Below, piece after piece: positions 34,601-46,565 of a stretch of DNA of 64,000 bases. The position numbers and the translations under genes are program-made. The stretch lies in contig OV277858.1 in NCBI GenBank assembly GCA_922989275.2, positions 6,076,001-6,140,000 on the forward strand, read 5' to 3'. Origin of the DNA: Gari tellinella. Lineage: Eukaryota; Mollusca; Bivalvia; Cardiida; Psammobiidae. The notes beneath the pieces were generated by a model. It was not told the origin of the DNA and searched no databases. It was given only the letters and a program-made list of their open reading frames with translations. The first letter of the stretch is position 1, and every line of letters starts with the position of its first letter.

Positions 34601-35154
34601 CCAGAGTGGTTGGTATTGTCTTTACGATATATAATGTCATGGTCGTCTATTAAAATTGAGCTATCTGTAATATCTGCCGTTAGGTGAGTTTCTGTAAAAG
34701 ATAAGATGTCAAAGTCTGCAAAAGTATCCTTAATGTAATCAAGTTTGTTACGTATGCTACGAATATTTTGGTGTAAAACTGAAAAAGCGTTGTCAACTGG
34801 TAAAGCAGGTCCAGGATTTGTTTCAATGTCTCCAGACAACAGGATACAATTTGATGCGTACAAGGAATGCAAGGCATCTGAAATGGTGTCACGCCTTAGG
34901 GCGGTTTTTAAATTCAGAATGGAATAACAAAATATGATAGCAGAAGTTGTAAATACATCTGAACTATTGAAGAAAGTGGTTAAATATATCAGAACACATC
35001 TGGTGTATTCTAAAATATATCTCACGACAGTGTGAACTATAGATGTCAAAAATGCTAAAGGTAATATTTGAACAGAGTACTTAATATGTATCCGATATCC
35101 ACGACAGTTAAACAGTACTATCGCCGCCCTCCATAAATATACGTTATTACCCAT
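31665..35154 (-). pseudogene. CR1/jockey-type LINE ORF2 with 2A motif, decayed
   Basis: Read on the minus strand from 35,154. A hydrophobic N-terminal region ends in LLSGDIETNPGP (core DIETNPGP at residues 109-116, nt 34,807-34,830), a full-consensus 2A-like peptide. The endonuclease follows: VLHQNIRSIRNK, SFTETHL, ILVGDINEN, and ISDHFATFA in another frame. The RT comes next: KATGPDGI, NYRPISLISC, SGFLPGHST and an ADDSSL box. The C-terminus (32,114-32,515 on) has LSYLRPMLEYASIVWD. The end is a Cys/His cluster (CRCGSAIEDAEHFICEC) with a stop at 31,665-31,667. At least four frameshifts and several stops are present, so it is inactive. 2A-like peptides in LINEs can mediate ribosome skipping; in this copy only the sequence is seen. 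Confidence 0.85.
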
Positions 35155-38100
35155 TAGGGTACAAAAAAGGAATGTATGCCATAACGGCAGGGTTGGGAAA
35201 CAATAGTAACGGTGTCGTCAATGCTAAAACAACTGAGTAAACGGACGGGACTGGTCACATAACAGGGGAGAACAATTGGGAAAACTACAACAAATACATA
35301 TGAGAACATGATACAAAAAAGCAAAAAAAATACAAAAAACACAAATTGCTGCATATGAAAGACCCAAATAATCCATTTTCTATAACTTGTTTGGAAAATA
35401 GCTACAAAATTTTTTAATCCACTTCACCATACAAACGCCTTTTTACGTCTTCATTTTAATCCTCCATTGGAGAAAATAATTTAATGTTTTACAGAATAAA
35501 AATGCACCCTTATAAATATGTTCTGTATTTACAGGTGGTAGTTTAAAGCAGGATGTAAGTAAAGCATAATGCACCTTAAGGTGCATTCTACTTCACTTCC
35601 AATCCGGTCCAAGTGGTCACCTGTCTTTAGTATAAATAGAAGCTTTTGGGGTAATGGGTCAATATTTAAATCAATACAAAAGTTGTGTTAGAGAAACCAT
35701 GGGTTTTGAATGTCGCAAAGATGAATAATTGTGTCAAACAGTTTGGGTCCACATCCGACAGTGCGTTGAGCGGCGTTTGATCCTGATCAAAACTGTCAGT
35801 GTCTTTTTTGGCATGATAAGGGTTAATCCAAACAATTGGCAAGTAAGTAGTTAAGGTTTCACCTATATTAGTAAAGACTAGATGGGTAACAATGAATAAA
35901 AAGTATCAACTTATTTGACTATCGAAATCTTGATTTTACCTCAAGGTAATGATTGTCTTTACCGTTAAATATATACTGAATATATCGCAATGTAAATTTA
36001 AAGTAAGGTAACACATACTTTATAAGTAAGCGGATTGTAGTGAAGGTCTACGGTCTGACAGAGATAAGGGTTATTTGCTCTTGCTTGAAAATAACAAACA
36101 AAAAAACATGTACAGTGATTGAATAACAGTAACCAGACATATCTTATATAATAAAACTCAGCTATCCAACATCGACAGATAGCGTCGACATCATACGACA
36201 GCATACATGGAGTATACAGTTATGTACACTTTGGAGCACATTAAAGCGTCAAAATAAGGAAATACTATAGTAGTGTTGGCAGGTAGAAGTTAATCAAGAA
36301 TACAGGGTTAAACTATTTATTTACAACTAAGTTTATTGGTCACCTGCTGCAAAATGGTATTACCCAGAATAAGTTTATTTTTGACGAATCGATATATCGA
36401 CTAATGTGGTAAGCTTTAAATAATTTCAATAGCAGACGTAACATGCTTTCTCGCTTTTTACTCAATTGCCACAATTCACACGTGCGCAAAAATGTCTCCA
36501 CTTACATACAGGGTACTACCATTTAGCATAGGTTCTCGCTACAATGGTTGCTTATGCTAGTTACGGTTATCATATTATACCTTAGTGACGATTATCCTTG
36601 TCATTCGCAATCATTGTACCTGTGGAACGTATACTTGACCGATTCAAACAGCGTATACCCAGATGAGAGGGTTATTGAAGTAGCTCTCTGATCAGGGTAC
36701 ACACTGCTTGTCATTTTGCAATGTCCAAAATGTAAAAAGAACATTTGGAGATTCAGGGATGAATTAGTTTGTTAATCTCAGTAAATAGTTTATAGTCACG
36801 AAGGTATAGCTTATCCAAACATTCCCTATATTCTAGCAGACGGTAGCCTAAACGCTAAAAGCAGGCTGAAAGTAAAGCCGAACGCGATCGACTTCACTTA
36901 TAAACGCTTTAAATAAGTTATGGGGAAAATGGTTAATGATCGAGTAAAGAACAAACAATAATTGTTAATCCATTAACAGTATATCATAGATACGCAGTGT
37001 TTATCACTTTTGATGTATCCTTCTTTTTTTTATATTGTAGCAGATAGTATCTTAAAACTTTGCGCTTAACTCTTAAAACGTAAAGTAGGCTGAAAGTATA
37101 GCAGAACGCGCCTTAAGGCGATTTCTGCTTAACTTTAAGTCCGCCTTAAGTGGACAATTATCTTCAATAATAGGAGTTTATACAGTTTATACAGTCTTGA
37201 ATATATGTATCATAACAAACTATTCCGATAATGTTGCAGTTGGTAGCTAGGCATTCTAAGCTTATAGTATGTTGAAAGTAAGGCATAATGCGTCTTAAAG
37301 CGCATTCTGTTTCACTTTAAACTCGCTTCAAGTGGTCAACTGTATTCAGTGCTGGGAACTAGCTACGTTTGTATACAGTCATAAATAGGCATCATTATAA
37401 ATATTTTGACATTGAAGCAGGTAACAGCCTAAATCAGATCAAAAGTAAAGAGGGATGCGCCATTAAGGCGCATTCCGCATCACTTCAAATCCCCCATAAG
37501 CGGTCACCTATCTTAAATGCTAGCCATCGCATTTGGTTTATAGTTATACAGTTTATACAGTAGACAGGTAGCAAAGATTCTAAGCTTTTAGCAGGTTGAG
37601 AGTAAAGCAGAATGCGCCTAAAGGTGCACTCTGCCTTACACTAACCTCGCTCTAAGTGGTCATCTATATTCAATGTTATAAACTGGAAACGGGTTTATAG
37701 GAATACAGTAAAATATATGTAGCACTGCAAATATGTTCTGTATTGTAGTAGGTGAAAGCCTAAACTTAAGCTTTCAGCAGACTGAAAGAAAAGCATTGAC
37801 ATTCGGTTCGGATCTATCAGTCATCATGTCACTCGTTGTCTAGTATTGATCCAGTCCGTATGCAAATGTTAACTAAAGCGCGTCGATGAGATTAGGTCTC
37901 AAAAGTTCAAAACCACATTACATAACTACATTCAACATGTACCGACCATAAGTCTAAGTTACATTATTGTTTGGCCATTGCCGGAAGAATTTACCGTTTG
38001 TAAGACTGTGGGCAAAAGAAAAAGGTGAAAATCACATTCTATTTATACAGAAAATGCAAATCAGACTTTCTGGGGGACTCGCTATGACTTTCTATTTGTA

Positions 38101-40670
38101 AAGCCACACGGTTTCCACTGAAACGAAAACGTGGAAAATGTGTGACAAGGCTAAAGGTAAATACAGTCCGACCACATCAGCCCGCCAGCCATCAGAACCT
38201 CGACATAGCAGCTCGAGCTTCCCCGGGCACTAATGCTGTCAGACGAAAGTCAATAATACATTGTCTAACCTGGGTTATCGATAACTGGCAGGACAACAAA
38301 ATCGGACTACATATATATAAACCAACAAGCATAAATAACCACCTGTAACGGCACTGTCATATCTACCGAAACAAAACGTAGATATGTCCAGTTAGGACCT
38401 ACCGACCACGAAAGCCATGCCTCGCCAAAAAGGTGAGTCAGCAGGGCGTGCGTACCCAGTTGGGACCCTGCAGAACGTAGCGTCCCAATTTGGGACCACA
38501 GTGCTTGTAGTAAAGAAAGTATAGTAAGAATTTCACATCTAGAAAACATCCAAAATCCTGAAAACTTAACTATCAAGTACGACAGAAAAGTATCTGTTCC
38601 TGCATTTCATAGTTTTCACGTGCACAACACCTTGCAAGCCAATAGTCGCGATTTCATTTGTATTGTACTGTTTGAAAACGCCAGCCTGTTACTGTGGGGA
38701 AGGTGATATTTCATGCCGATTAACCCATTGCTCCATAGCTACACATTTTTCGATAAAAGTTCGTTTCTCATCTGAAGAAAATAATTCAAATTTACGTATT
38801 CAGACATAAACTGTATAACAAATAGTTTCTATATACTAGTAGATGGTAATTCAAGACAGGCTGAAAGTAGAGCAGATTGCACGTAAAGGCACAATCTGCT
38901 TAACCTTCAATCCATTTTAAGTGATCACTTGTCTTCAATAGAAAACTTATGCTATTGGGTAATGGGTCAAACGCAAACAAATCTCAACTATAATTCAATA
39001 ATATGTAGAAATTTATAATTTCTTGAAAATTCTATTTTATAAAGTCTGAGTGGCTAAACAGTGTGGAAACAGATCAATACAATATAATTCAATAATACAG
39101 GAACAAACGCATTTAAATGGAAAAAAAATTTCTCTCTCGGACTAACCAATCCAGTCAGGTCTCGCAACTAGAATGATATCATGTTTTTCAGATCCAGATG
39201 AGGCGCTCAAATCACGTCCAATCTGACGTCTGAAATATATTGCCCACTAGCGCAGACAACACTTTACACTATATGGTAATGTAACACAAGGGCATATTTA
39301 GCGATCAACCTTTAGTCAACTTAGGCCGCATAATGTCCGTGAGTAGCTGCATTCAAACACACCCAGCGTGTCACACAGTTTGGCTACTGCTGATACGTCA
39401 AGTTACTCGGCGTATCGTCATATACCACCCTGTATGACATTACTGCCTCCCGTTATTACGTGGCAATTAATTTCAAGGTTAATAAGTCGTGTAATTAAAA
39501 GGAACCATTTTATGCAACAGAGTGTTGCGTGTACAACAAGACCCCTCCACTACGACATCTAATAATGTCAGTTCTATGATGCTCTGGTCAGGAAGACGTT
39601 TGAACGGAAGGAAGATGAAAGTAGAGCAGAAAGCTCCTTAAGGAGATGTTATGCCCTACCTCCACTCCTACCGAGACGCCACTTGTCTCTGATATTATGG
39701 AATTAACGTCATTTTGAGATCGTAAAAGAGGACGTGTACCATCATGAAAGCTCGTGCATCAGAAATACTGCCGACAACATTTAACTAACCGCTTTAGCGG
39801 ATGTATATTTCTGCTTCAGTATACTTGATCTTAGCATATATTTCACGTACTTAGTTTGTAAATTCACACAAACACACTCGTGTTCAGCATTGTATACACA
39901 GTGTGGTTAGTCAATACAGGTACATGTAATGGTTAACACATTTGCACAGTCTTACTTGTATTAGGCGACCACCTGGTTATTTATATGCTAGAGGCTTTTA
40001 ATGTATAATTAAGGTGTCCGCTTAGTGCAGGACAGGCTTTGACGAGAGAGCTCCTAATAGAGCTTCGCCGACAACTCCCGTCCCCAACTAGCTACCATTA
40101 GCCTAAGGAAAGCTACCGGATATTTGATTGGTCGTCCAACTCAAGTCTGACTGTATACGCATTTAGGATAAACAGTTTACTAAAACTGAGTCATGGCAAT
40201 GGAAGGAGCACTTTGTGATTCTGTGTTAATGGAGTATTGTTTAAAATTGTTTGGATATAACTTATGGATTATTGAAGCGGAGTGCCGTAGTTTGTCTTCC
40301 ATGAATGAGGTGTGGGATTAACATAATTTTCACTTGTATATGGAAGCAATGGTAAGTTCTGAATTTGTTGACATTGGTTGTAACGTTCATGTATTCCACT
40401 TGTCACATAGACATGCAATAATCCATGTCTGCAATTGCAAATTGCTAAGTCTATTTATATAAGTGTATTTCGATATAACATCTGCTAGGACTTAAGTATG
40501 AAGCCAGACTATGCAACGGTAATGAACAAACATATTCATTGAGATCGACAATAAGTTTAAAATATGAATTAAACCCGATCAGACACAGAGTTACTTTGGG
40601 TCAGAATGGGATTAAATATTATAAGTTAAAGAGATAGATCCTCTTTCAAATGTTCTACAGATCACTTGAT
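35155..40670. repeat. noncoding region with dispersed hairpin repeats
   Basis: No gene was recognised. The region is studded with units of about 85-100 bp holding a short palindrome with a CCTTAAGG-like centre. Each is preceded by AGGCTGAAAGTA-like text and followed by 'aagtggtca'. Clear examples: 35,563-35,592, 37,100-37,129, 37,282-37,311, 37,451-37,480, 37,607-37,635, 38,871-38,901 and 39,625-39,650. Between 37,100 and 37,640 they recur every ~160-180 bp. A related but different hairpin type, with 'ctgatcaggg', lies near 36,660-36,720 and 35,750-35,815. Confidence 0.65.
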
Positions 40671-41594
40671 CTAGAGTCTAATTCTTTCTATGTCTGAAAG
40701 ATCTCTGATTTGTTGTTTTTTCTCTATGCCTGGAAGAGTCACAAACACCTTGCATCCTGCTATCCACGTTTTGGAAATAAGATTCTCCCGTTTGAGTTGT
40801 CTAGCTTCGTAGCTGAGTTTCTCGCGGAATGGGGTCAGAGTTTCCTGTACATATATATGGTCTCCAAGTGATCGCCGGGCCTCATAGATAGTTTGTCTGG
40901 CTCTGGAGTTTGTAAATTTGACAATGACTCTTCGATTTGAGCCGGGCTTGGGCTTACCCCTTCTATGACACCTGTCAATGTCAGATATGCTGATCTTTAG
41001 CTTGCTAGTCAGATTTAACACCTTGGTCATGACGTCTTCTTCTGGCTTGCCGCTGTCACCAGGGATGTTGGCTATGTCAAGGCACATTCGGCTCCCGTAC
41101 TGGTCAAGCTCGTCAATTTCTCTTTTAGCTTCATTTAAGTCTTGCACTAGCTCTGCATTTTTGCTTTTAAGTTCAGTGATTTCTGACTTTAACTTAGAAG
41201 TTTGATGCCCAATATGTGTACTTATTTCTGAGTAGACTTCACTTTTAATTTCACTTTTCAGCATATCTTTTAATTATTTAATCACCATTGTAGCTAACAT
41301 AGGTGCCATTTTCATGCACAGTTTATCGTAGTCTATGTTTTCACTGGCCATATTTGAAGTAGAACTGGTTTGATTTTCAGCCGCCATTTTGGATTTTGAC
41401 AAAGCAATGGAGTTCTCCTTGATTTCGGAAAGATCAGTATCAATAACGTCAAGATATTCGCTTTCACTGTCACTTTCAAGTAAGGGTCTCTGTTTTTTCT
41501 GACTTTCTGTCTTACCAGGAGAAGATCTATTCCGTTTCCATCCACCTTTATTATGACCTGAACTTTTTGGCGTCTTTTGCTTTCTGTTAGGCAT
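40671..41594 (-). pseudogene. orphan LINE ORF1-like gene with one stop
   Basis: Two frames in the same phase, 41,594-41,274 and 41,264-40,671, are separated only by a TAA. The N-terminus is basic and Ser-rich (MPNRKQKTPKSSGHNKGGWK), then acidic. The middle is a coiled coil of Lys/Glu heptads (SKLKSEITELKSKNAELVQD). The C-terminus matches the RRM and C-terminal domain pattern of L1-type ORF1 proteins: DIANIPGD, IDRCHRRGKP, RRVIVKFTNSRARQTIYEAR and IYVQETLTPFREKLSYEAR. Such proteins bind LINE RNA. No ORF2 follows on the minus strand below 40,671, so the element is 3'-deleted or this is a captured ORF1. The single stop suggests recent decay. Confidence 0.75.
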
Positions 41595-41935
41595 GAACGA
41601 AATTATGTTTTATACTCACTGGTCTTCTCAAGTATGTCCTTTTATTTAGTAAATAATATCACTTATCACTATGGTTCACATATTTTCCAACATTTTTTGC
41701 ATTTAGGTCTTGCAAAACAGCAATTTGATTAAATTAATCTACATTTTTCTTCTGCGCAAAACAAAACACTTTATCTACACCGGAAACGGAAGTCGAAAAT
41801 GAACGTCAGCCGTGTTAGTTCAACTAGATGTTCTGCAATCAAAATGCTACTCCTGCCTCACAACTCATATCAGACCAACGACACCATGAACTAAATGACA
41901 CATTTTGACAGCATGTAAAGTGCGCTAACCTTTGC
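41595..41935. other. intergenic / leader of orphan ORF1
   Basis: Upstream of the ORF1-like gene on the minus strand. No other feature was recognised. Confidence 0.35.
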
Positions 41936-42185
41936 TCTACGGCGGCCGTACGGCGGCCGCAGATCTGTGAAATCGGAAGATTCTTGCGGCGGCCGCAGAA
42001 ATCCCACGGTGGCCATGCGGTGGCCGTACGGCGGCAGCACGGCGTATCCCAATATCGGCCGTATAGCTCGCCGTAGAACTATAACGCTGAGTTATAACAT
42101 TTTTTTATTTTTACGTCGTCCGTAGAAAAACACAAGCCATAGAGCGATTCTACGGCTGCCACGCGGCCGCCGTGACTTGAGAGTC
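41936..42185. repeat. GC-rich palindromic repeat, copy 2
   Basis: Clustered GGCGGCCGC, CGGCCGTACGGC and GCCGTAGAA motifs, like the island at 31,081-31,262. It has no coding content and looks like a minisatellite-like array of a ~25-30-bp GC-rich core. Confidence 0.6.
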
Positions 42186-42384
42186 ACTTATTTTAGTGCA
42201 TTTGGACCTTTGTAAATATGTGTCAAACATATATATTGATTCGAAAAAATGGACTTTGCTGTTCTTAGGAAGCACATGCTATCTATGATTACCCTATGTG
42301 AATGCGGTAAATTTGGACTGATGTGTGTAATGTGCAAATTTAGTTGTTGCAATATTTAGGCTGCATAGCATCGGGTGGGATTTC

Positions 42385-42557
42385 CATGCCCTTATTACAG
42401 CCGCCACAGAAACACCATACGACTGCCGTACGGTGACCGCATGGTAACCGCATGATAACCGCACGGCTGCCACACGGCTGCCCCACTGTGGCGGCAGGTT
42501 TTTTAACCCAAAAGCATCATAAGCGCCCGCGAAAGCCGAAGCAAATGTGAGCAAGGC
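42385..42557 (-). repeat. GC-rich palindromic repeat, copy 3 (inverted)
   Basis: Reverse-complement relation to copy 1. Its end reads, on the minus strand, ATGCCTTGCTCACATTTGCT, then GGGTTAAAAAACCTGCC, matching the head and tail of copy 1. The core has GCCGTACGG and ACCGCATG palindromes. Confidence 0.6.
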
Positions 42558-45500
42558 ATTAAGAACGTCTAAATCCATATTAAGATAATATATATGAGTC
42601 CCGCTCCAGGAAAACCTGGCTTAATGACACAGTTTTCGAATTTGTCTTTTTGGCACAAAACTAAAGTTGTGGCATTTTCTCACACCACACCGAACATCGT
42701 ATCTCATTACGACAAATACATGTACTTCTAATTTTACAGCTATTGAAATTAAACAGGTATAGCAATAAAACAATAAATTTGTGAAGTCAAATTGACGTGT
42801 ACATCAAACGTGTGGTACATGCTAAACATGATTTCCTAAATCAACCCTTTACTCCATTGATACTCATGTTAACACATTTAATGTATTCCTTCACTCTTGA
42901 AAGTAAATAGTTTAACTTTGTACAGTCATGAATATGCATAATAAAAAGCCTGTATCTAAGCAGACTGTACATAGTTTAAGCAGACTGGAAGTAAAGCATA
43001 ATGAATCATGCTTTAATTTCAGCCTGTTTTATGCAACCATGTCTCTTCAATACTTAAACTAAGCTATGGAGTAAAGGGTTAAATATCTCTTGCAATTATT
43101 GGGTTGCAACATACCAGCCGTTTATGATGAAACTTGGTAATCATTATCAACTGTTACAGTCAATATTGTATTAAGCGATCATTCTAGTGAATACCCATAT
43201 TTTGTCTGGTATTGAGCTGTCTGTTTAATGCAGGATAAAACTAATTCAGAATGCTTCAGTAGGAGTTTTCTTCACTATTTCTACCCGGAGTTAATTAGTC
43301 TAGTGTCATAATGAAGAGGTATGCACACTTATTCGTAAGGTGGTTGCTTTATACAAGATTGACTGTATTTTTCACATTTTTTTTTTGCTGGAGAATATTG
43401 TTTTTCTTGCTGAACAGAATTGGTAAAACAGACAATAGCTATAAATTTACAATTCTTTTTGGATTCCACAACTATTTACAAATGACAATGCATGTTTTAT
43501 CAAAAAACTTCAATTTTCCTTGATTTTACTTTCCCACAAATGTTGACCCGTCTCAAACACAATTTCATTTTTTTCAAGTTACATGAGGTCAACCCTCCTA
43601 TTTTCTTTTTATTTTGTTCTAGAGACATGGTAGATAATTTTAAGTGTAGTCAGTATGAATGCCCCTGCCTAATTTTTGTAAAAATCTCAGTTTTGCTAAA
43701 ACGTAAAAAATGATTTTTGAGAAAAAATTGACTCATCAATTATTTTTTCCGAAATATAAGAGATTTTTTTAATGTATTATGCAACATATTTTATTGTTCT
43801 GCTTGTATTTGTATACAACCATGTCTTAGGTATAAATGCATGAATAAATTTTGATCTTTTTATTAATATTTGTAATTTTTTATCCTCGGAAAGAAAAAAG
43901 AGGGGTAGTCATTTCAGGACGTTTTTTGAAAAGTAGGGTATCAAGACAAAACTATCCATAATTTCAGTTATATGAGGTGAAAATTCGTTTAACTCTGGAA
44001 AATGATGTAGAATTGGATACTGAATGAAATGGTGTATAGTTTTTGCGGATTCGTTTCTATAGGCGTTACCCGCCTAAAACCTTAAGTTGTTTACTAAGCT
44101 GGTTTGTAGGCTCACTTGGTGTTAAGAGAAAAATATATAGGTTTATTTCAGTTTTATGTCTTGTCTTGAAAATTAAGAAAAGTCCATACCTGTTCTCAGC
44201 TGGTTGACTTTTTAAGGAATAATTTGAATATTTTATTTTTAGTCATGGAGGTATAAAAAACCCTGGTCACACTGTATGAAACCACAATGTTTGACAAAGT
44301 TCTGTCATTTAGAGGTCAAAGAGGCGAAATTAAACCTTGGTCATAACTTTAAAAGTATGTATGACAATGTTTTCATATTTGCCATGTGTATTCAATTTAA
44401 GAATCACTTGAGTTCAGTACAGCCTGGGTCATGTCAGACAAAGGTCAAGGTCATTTAGTGGTCAAATAGGCCAAATTTAACATTTTCCAAATATTTCTTG
44501 ATATTGCAATAGGCATTGGAGGATTGACATTTTCAATTTTCCTCCTGGCTTGTTTTTTGTGACAGTTGGCAATGGATGATTGCCATTTTTAGTAATCCTT
44601 TCAGCCTGTTTGGTGTGACTACTGAGCTCTAATTCTACTTAAAAGTGCAGCAAATTATAAGTGGAGGAAATCTCTGAAGTAAAATTAATTGGAATTTTCA
44701 TTATACATAAATATATACAGAAAAAGGATGGGTCTACATTTAGGTGGCTTTATCCTTATTGTATATATAATTGTCTACATAAGCCTTGTGTAGTACTTAC
44801 CAAAGCTGAGTTATTTTAACTTGGACTACTACCTCCTGGCCAATGTACATGTAGCCCCTACCGTATCAGGAAAAAATAAACTAGACTGTAATGATGGATG
44901 GGGCATATAGTGTTACCTCTTTCTTTCATTCTATCATCATTCAGCTTCCTTTCAATATCAGACTATGCACTGTTTGCAAAGTATATTTACATATCATATA
45001 TTGGTGAGTTCATTAGAACAAAACACTTACAAAACAAAAAACAGAAGTTATATGCACATTACTGTAAGAGGCTGTTACATAAGCGCAGCACTAAAAACAA
45101 AAAAGGAGAAATGCAATTAGAACCAGGCCAAGCGACCACAAAAAGAGACATAGTGATTTTTAGCAATAGGTATGCTTAATGCCATGCAAAAAATACAGTG
45201 CATAAGACGCCTTAGCCATCTGCACCACTTTTGCCCTGCATCAGGCTGCTATAAAAGGTAGACACGGCTGAAATATCACCTTCCTGCCCATTGGCATAAA
45301 TTATAATAATTTGTTGTTTCTGTTAAATTACCCAACATTCGGATGTTTTTAGTTGACTATATTTATGCTAGCAGAAAATATTCACAAACTATCTTGGCAG
45401 TTGAAATACGTTTCATGGAAAGGAATTGGTTTTGTGGAAAATAATGTCTTATTGTTTATTTCCAAGAGAGAAACCCATCCGACTGCTAGAGACGTTGCTC

Positions 45501-45785
45501 TGATAGTGGATGTTCAAATCTTGTCTGTTTCCTTTGTGTTCATGAATTCAATATACAGTATCCAGACAAAGCAGCTGTCACATTGGAGTTCAAACAGAGG
45601 TATTGTTTACTCCTCTACCCCCGCTGAAATTAAGATTTTGCTTGCTACATGAATTATGCCCCAAAAGCAAGTTGTAATGTCAAAAGCTAATCAAACGGTC
45701 AGTTCACCATATGTGTCTGGAGCATATCCCCTACATTATGTCTGATAGGAATGTCAAAGTTAATGTGTAAGAATACATCTTAGGG
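42558..45785. other. noncoding region, no gene seen
   Basis: AT-rich. One hairpin unit of the 35-39 kb type lies at 42,994-43,016 (AAAGCATAATG mirrored). Reading frames here show no recognisable domain. Confidence 0.4.
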
Positions 45786-45902
45786 TGCCTTTCTCTCTCT
45801 CTCTCTTTCTCTCTCTATTTATTTATACAGAGTGCCATGGTGAGCTATTAGTATCAGGATCAATGGATATCAATTGTATGTCTGTCTGTCTGTCTGTCTG
45901 TT
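45786..45902. repeat. microsatellites: (CT)n and (TCTG)n
   Basis: A CT-rich run at about 45,790-45,820 and a GTCT/TCTG run at about 45,878-45,902. Confidence 0.85.
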
Positions 45903-46565
45903 TATTGGTTCGTTAACACTCTTACGGCTACATATTCATCCAATCTTCATAAAAACTTATTGACAATGTTTGTCTTCATGTCATCTTGGTCAAATTTGAA
46001 TGTAATCATGTTGAGTCAAAAACTAGGTAAGTAGGTCAAATCATACACACAAAAAGCTACACATTTAATAAGATCTTCATAAGACTTGGTCAAATGTTTG
46101 CCTCATTGATATCTAAGCCAAGTGTGAATGTGAGCCATGTTAGGTCAACACCTAGGTCACAAGGTCAAATCATGAATTTTAACTCATTCACCCATGCAAG
46201 TTTAATGGACAATTCCAGTTTCAAAATATGTCTAGACCATTATTGTCTATTTAGGGAGGGCTTTAACTATATATTTCAAAATGACAAACAGTGTAGACCC
46301 CTATCTGAGGGCTCCTTAAGGGTCTACCCTGTTTGCATCGGACAGAAGGAATCCTCGCAGGTACACACTTTTTTAAATGAAGAGTATAACTTGTCGCTAG
46401 GGTTGAATGTGTTAATGCATCATGGCCAAAAGGTTTGATATCAAGGTCATGAATATGGGTTATGTTAGGTCAAAAACTATGTCACTAAGTCAAATGGTAA
46501 CACTCTTGATGCTACAAATCTGATTGGATTTTTTTTAATTGTCTGAAAATGTTTGCCTGGTTGAT
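45903..46565. repeat. diverged short tandem repeats next to right arm
   Basis: Units containing 'atctaggtcaagtttgaat' and 'gtcaaaaactaggtcac' recur with spacing near 100-150 bp. A hairpin-type unit with CTGAGGGCTCCTTAAGGGTC is embedded near 46,300. The same tandem text continues into the right arm of the inverted duplication. Confidence 0.6.

Noticed and set aside
42294..42578. 94-codon minus-strand frame
   Set aside because: It runs through the GC-rich palindromic repeat; the apparent coding bias is a by-product of GC content.
45353..45652. 99-codon plus-strand frame
   Set aside because: No recognisable motif, AT-rich codons, and no splice or transcript evidence; treated as chance.
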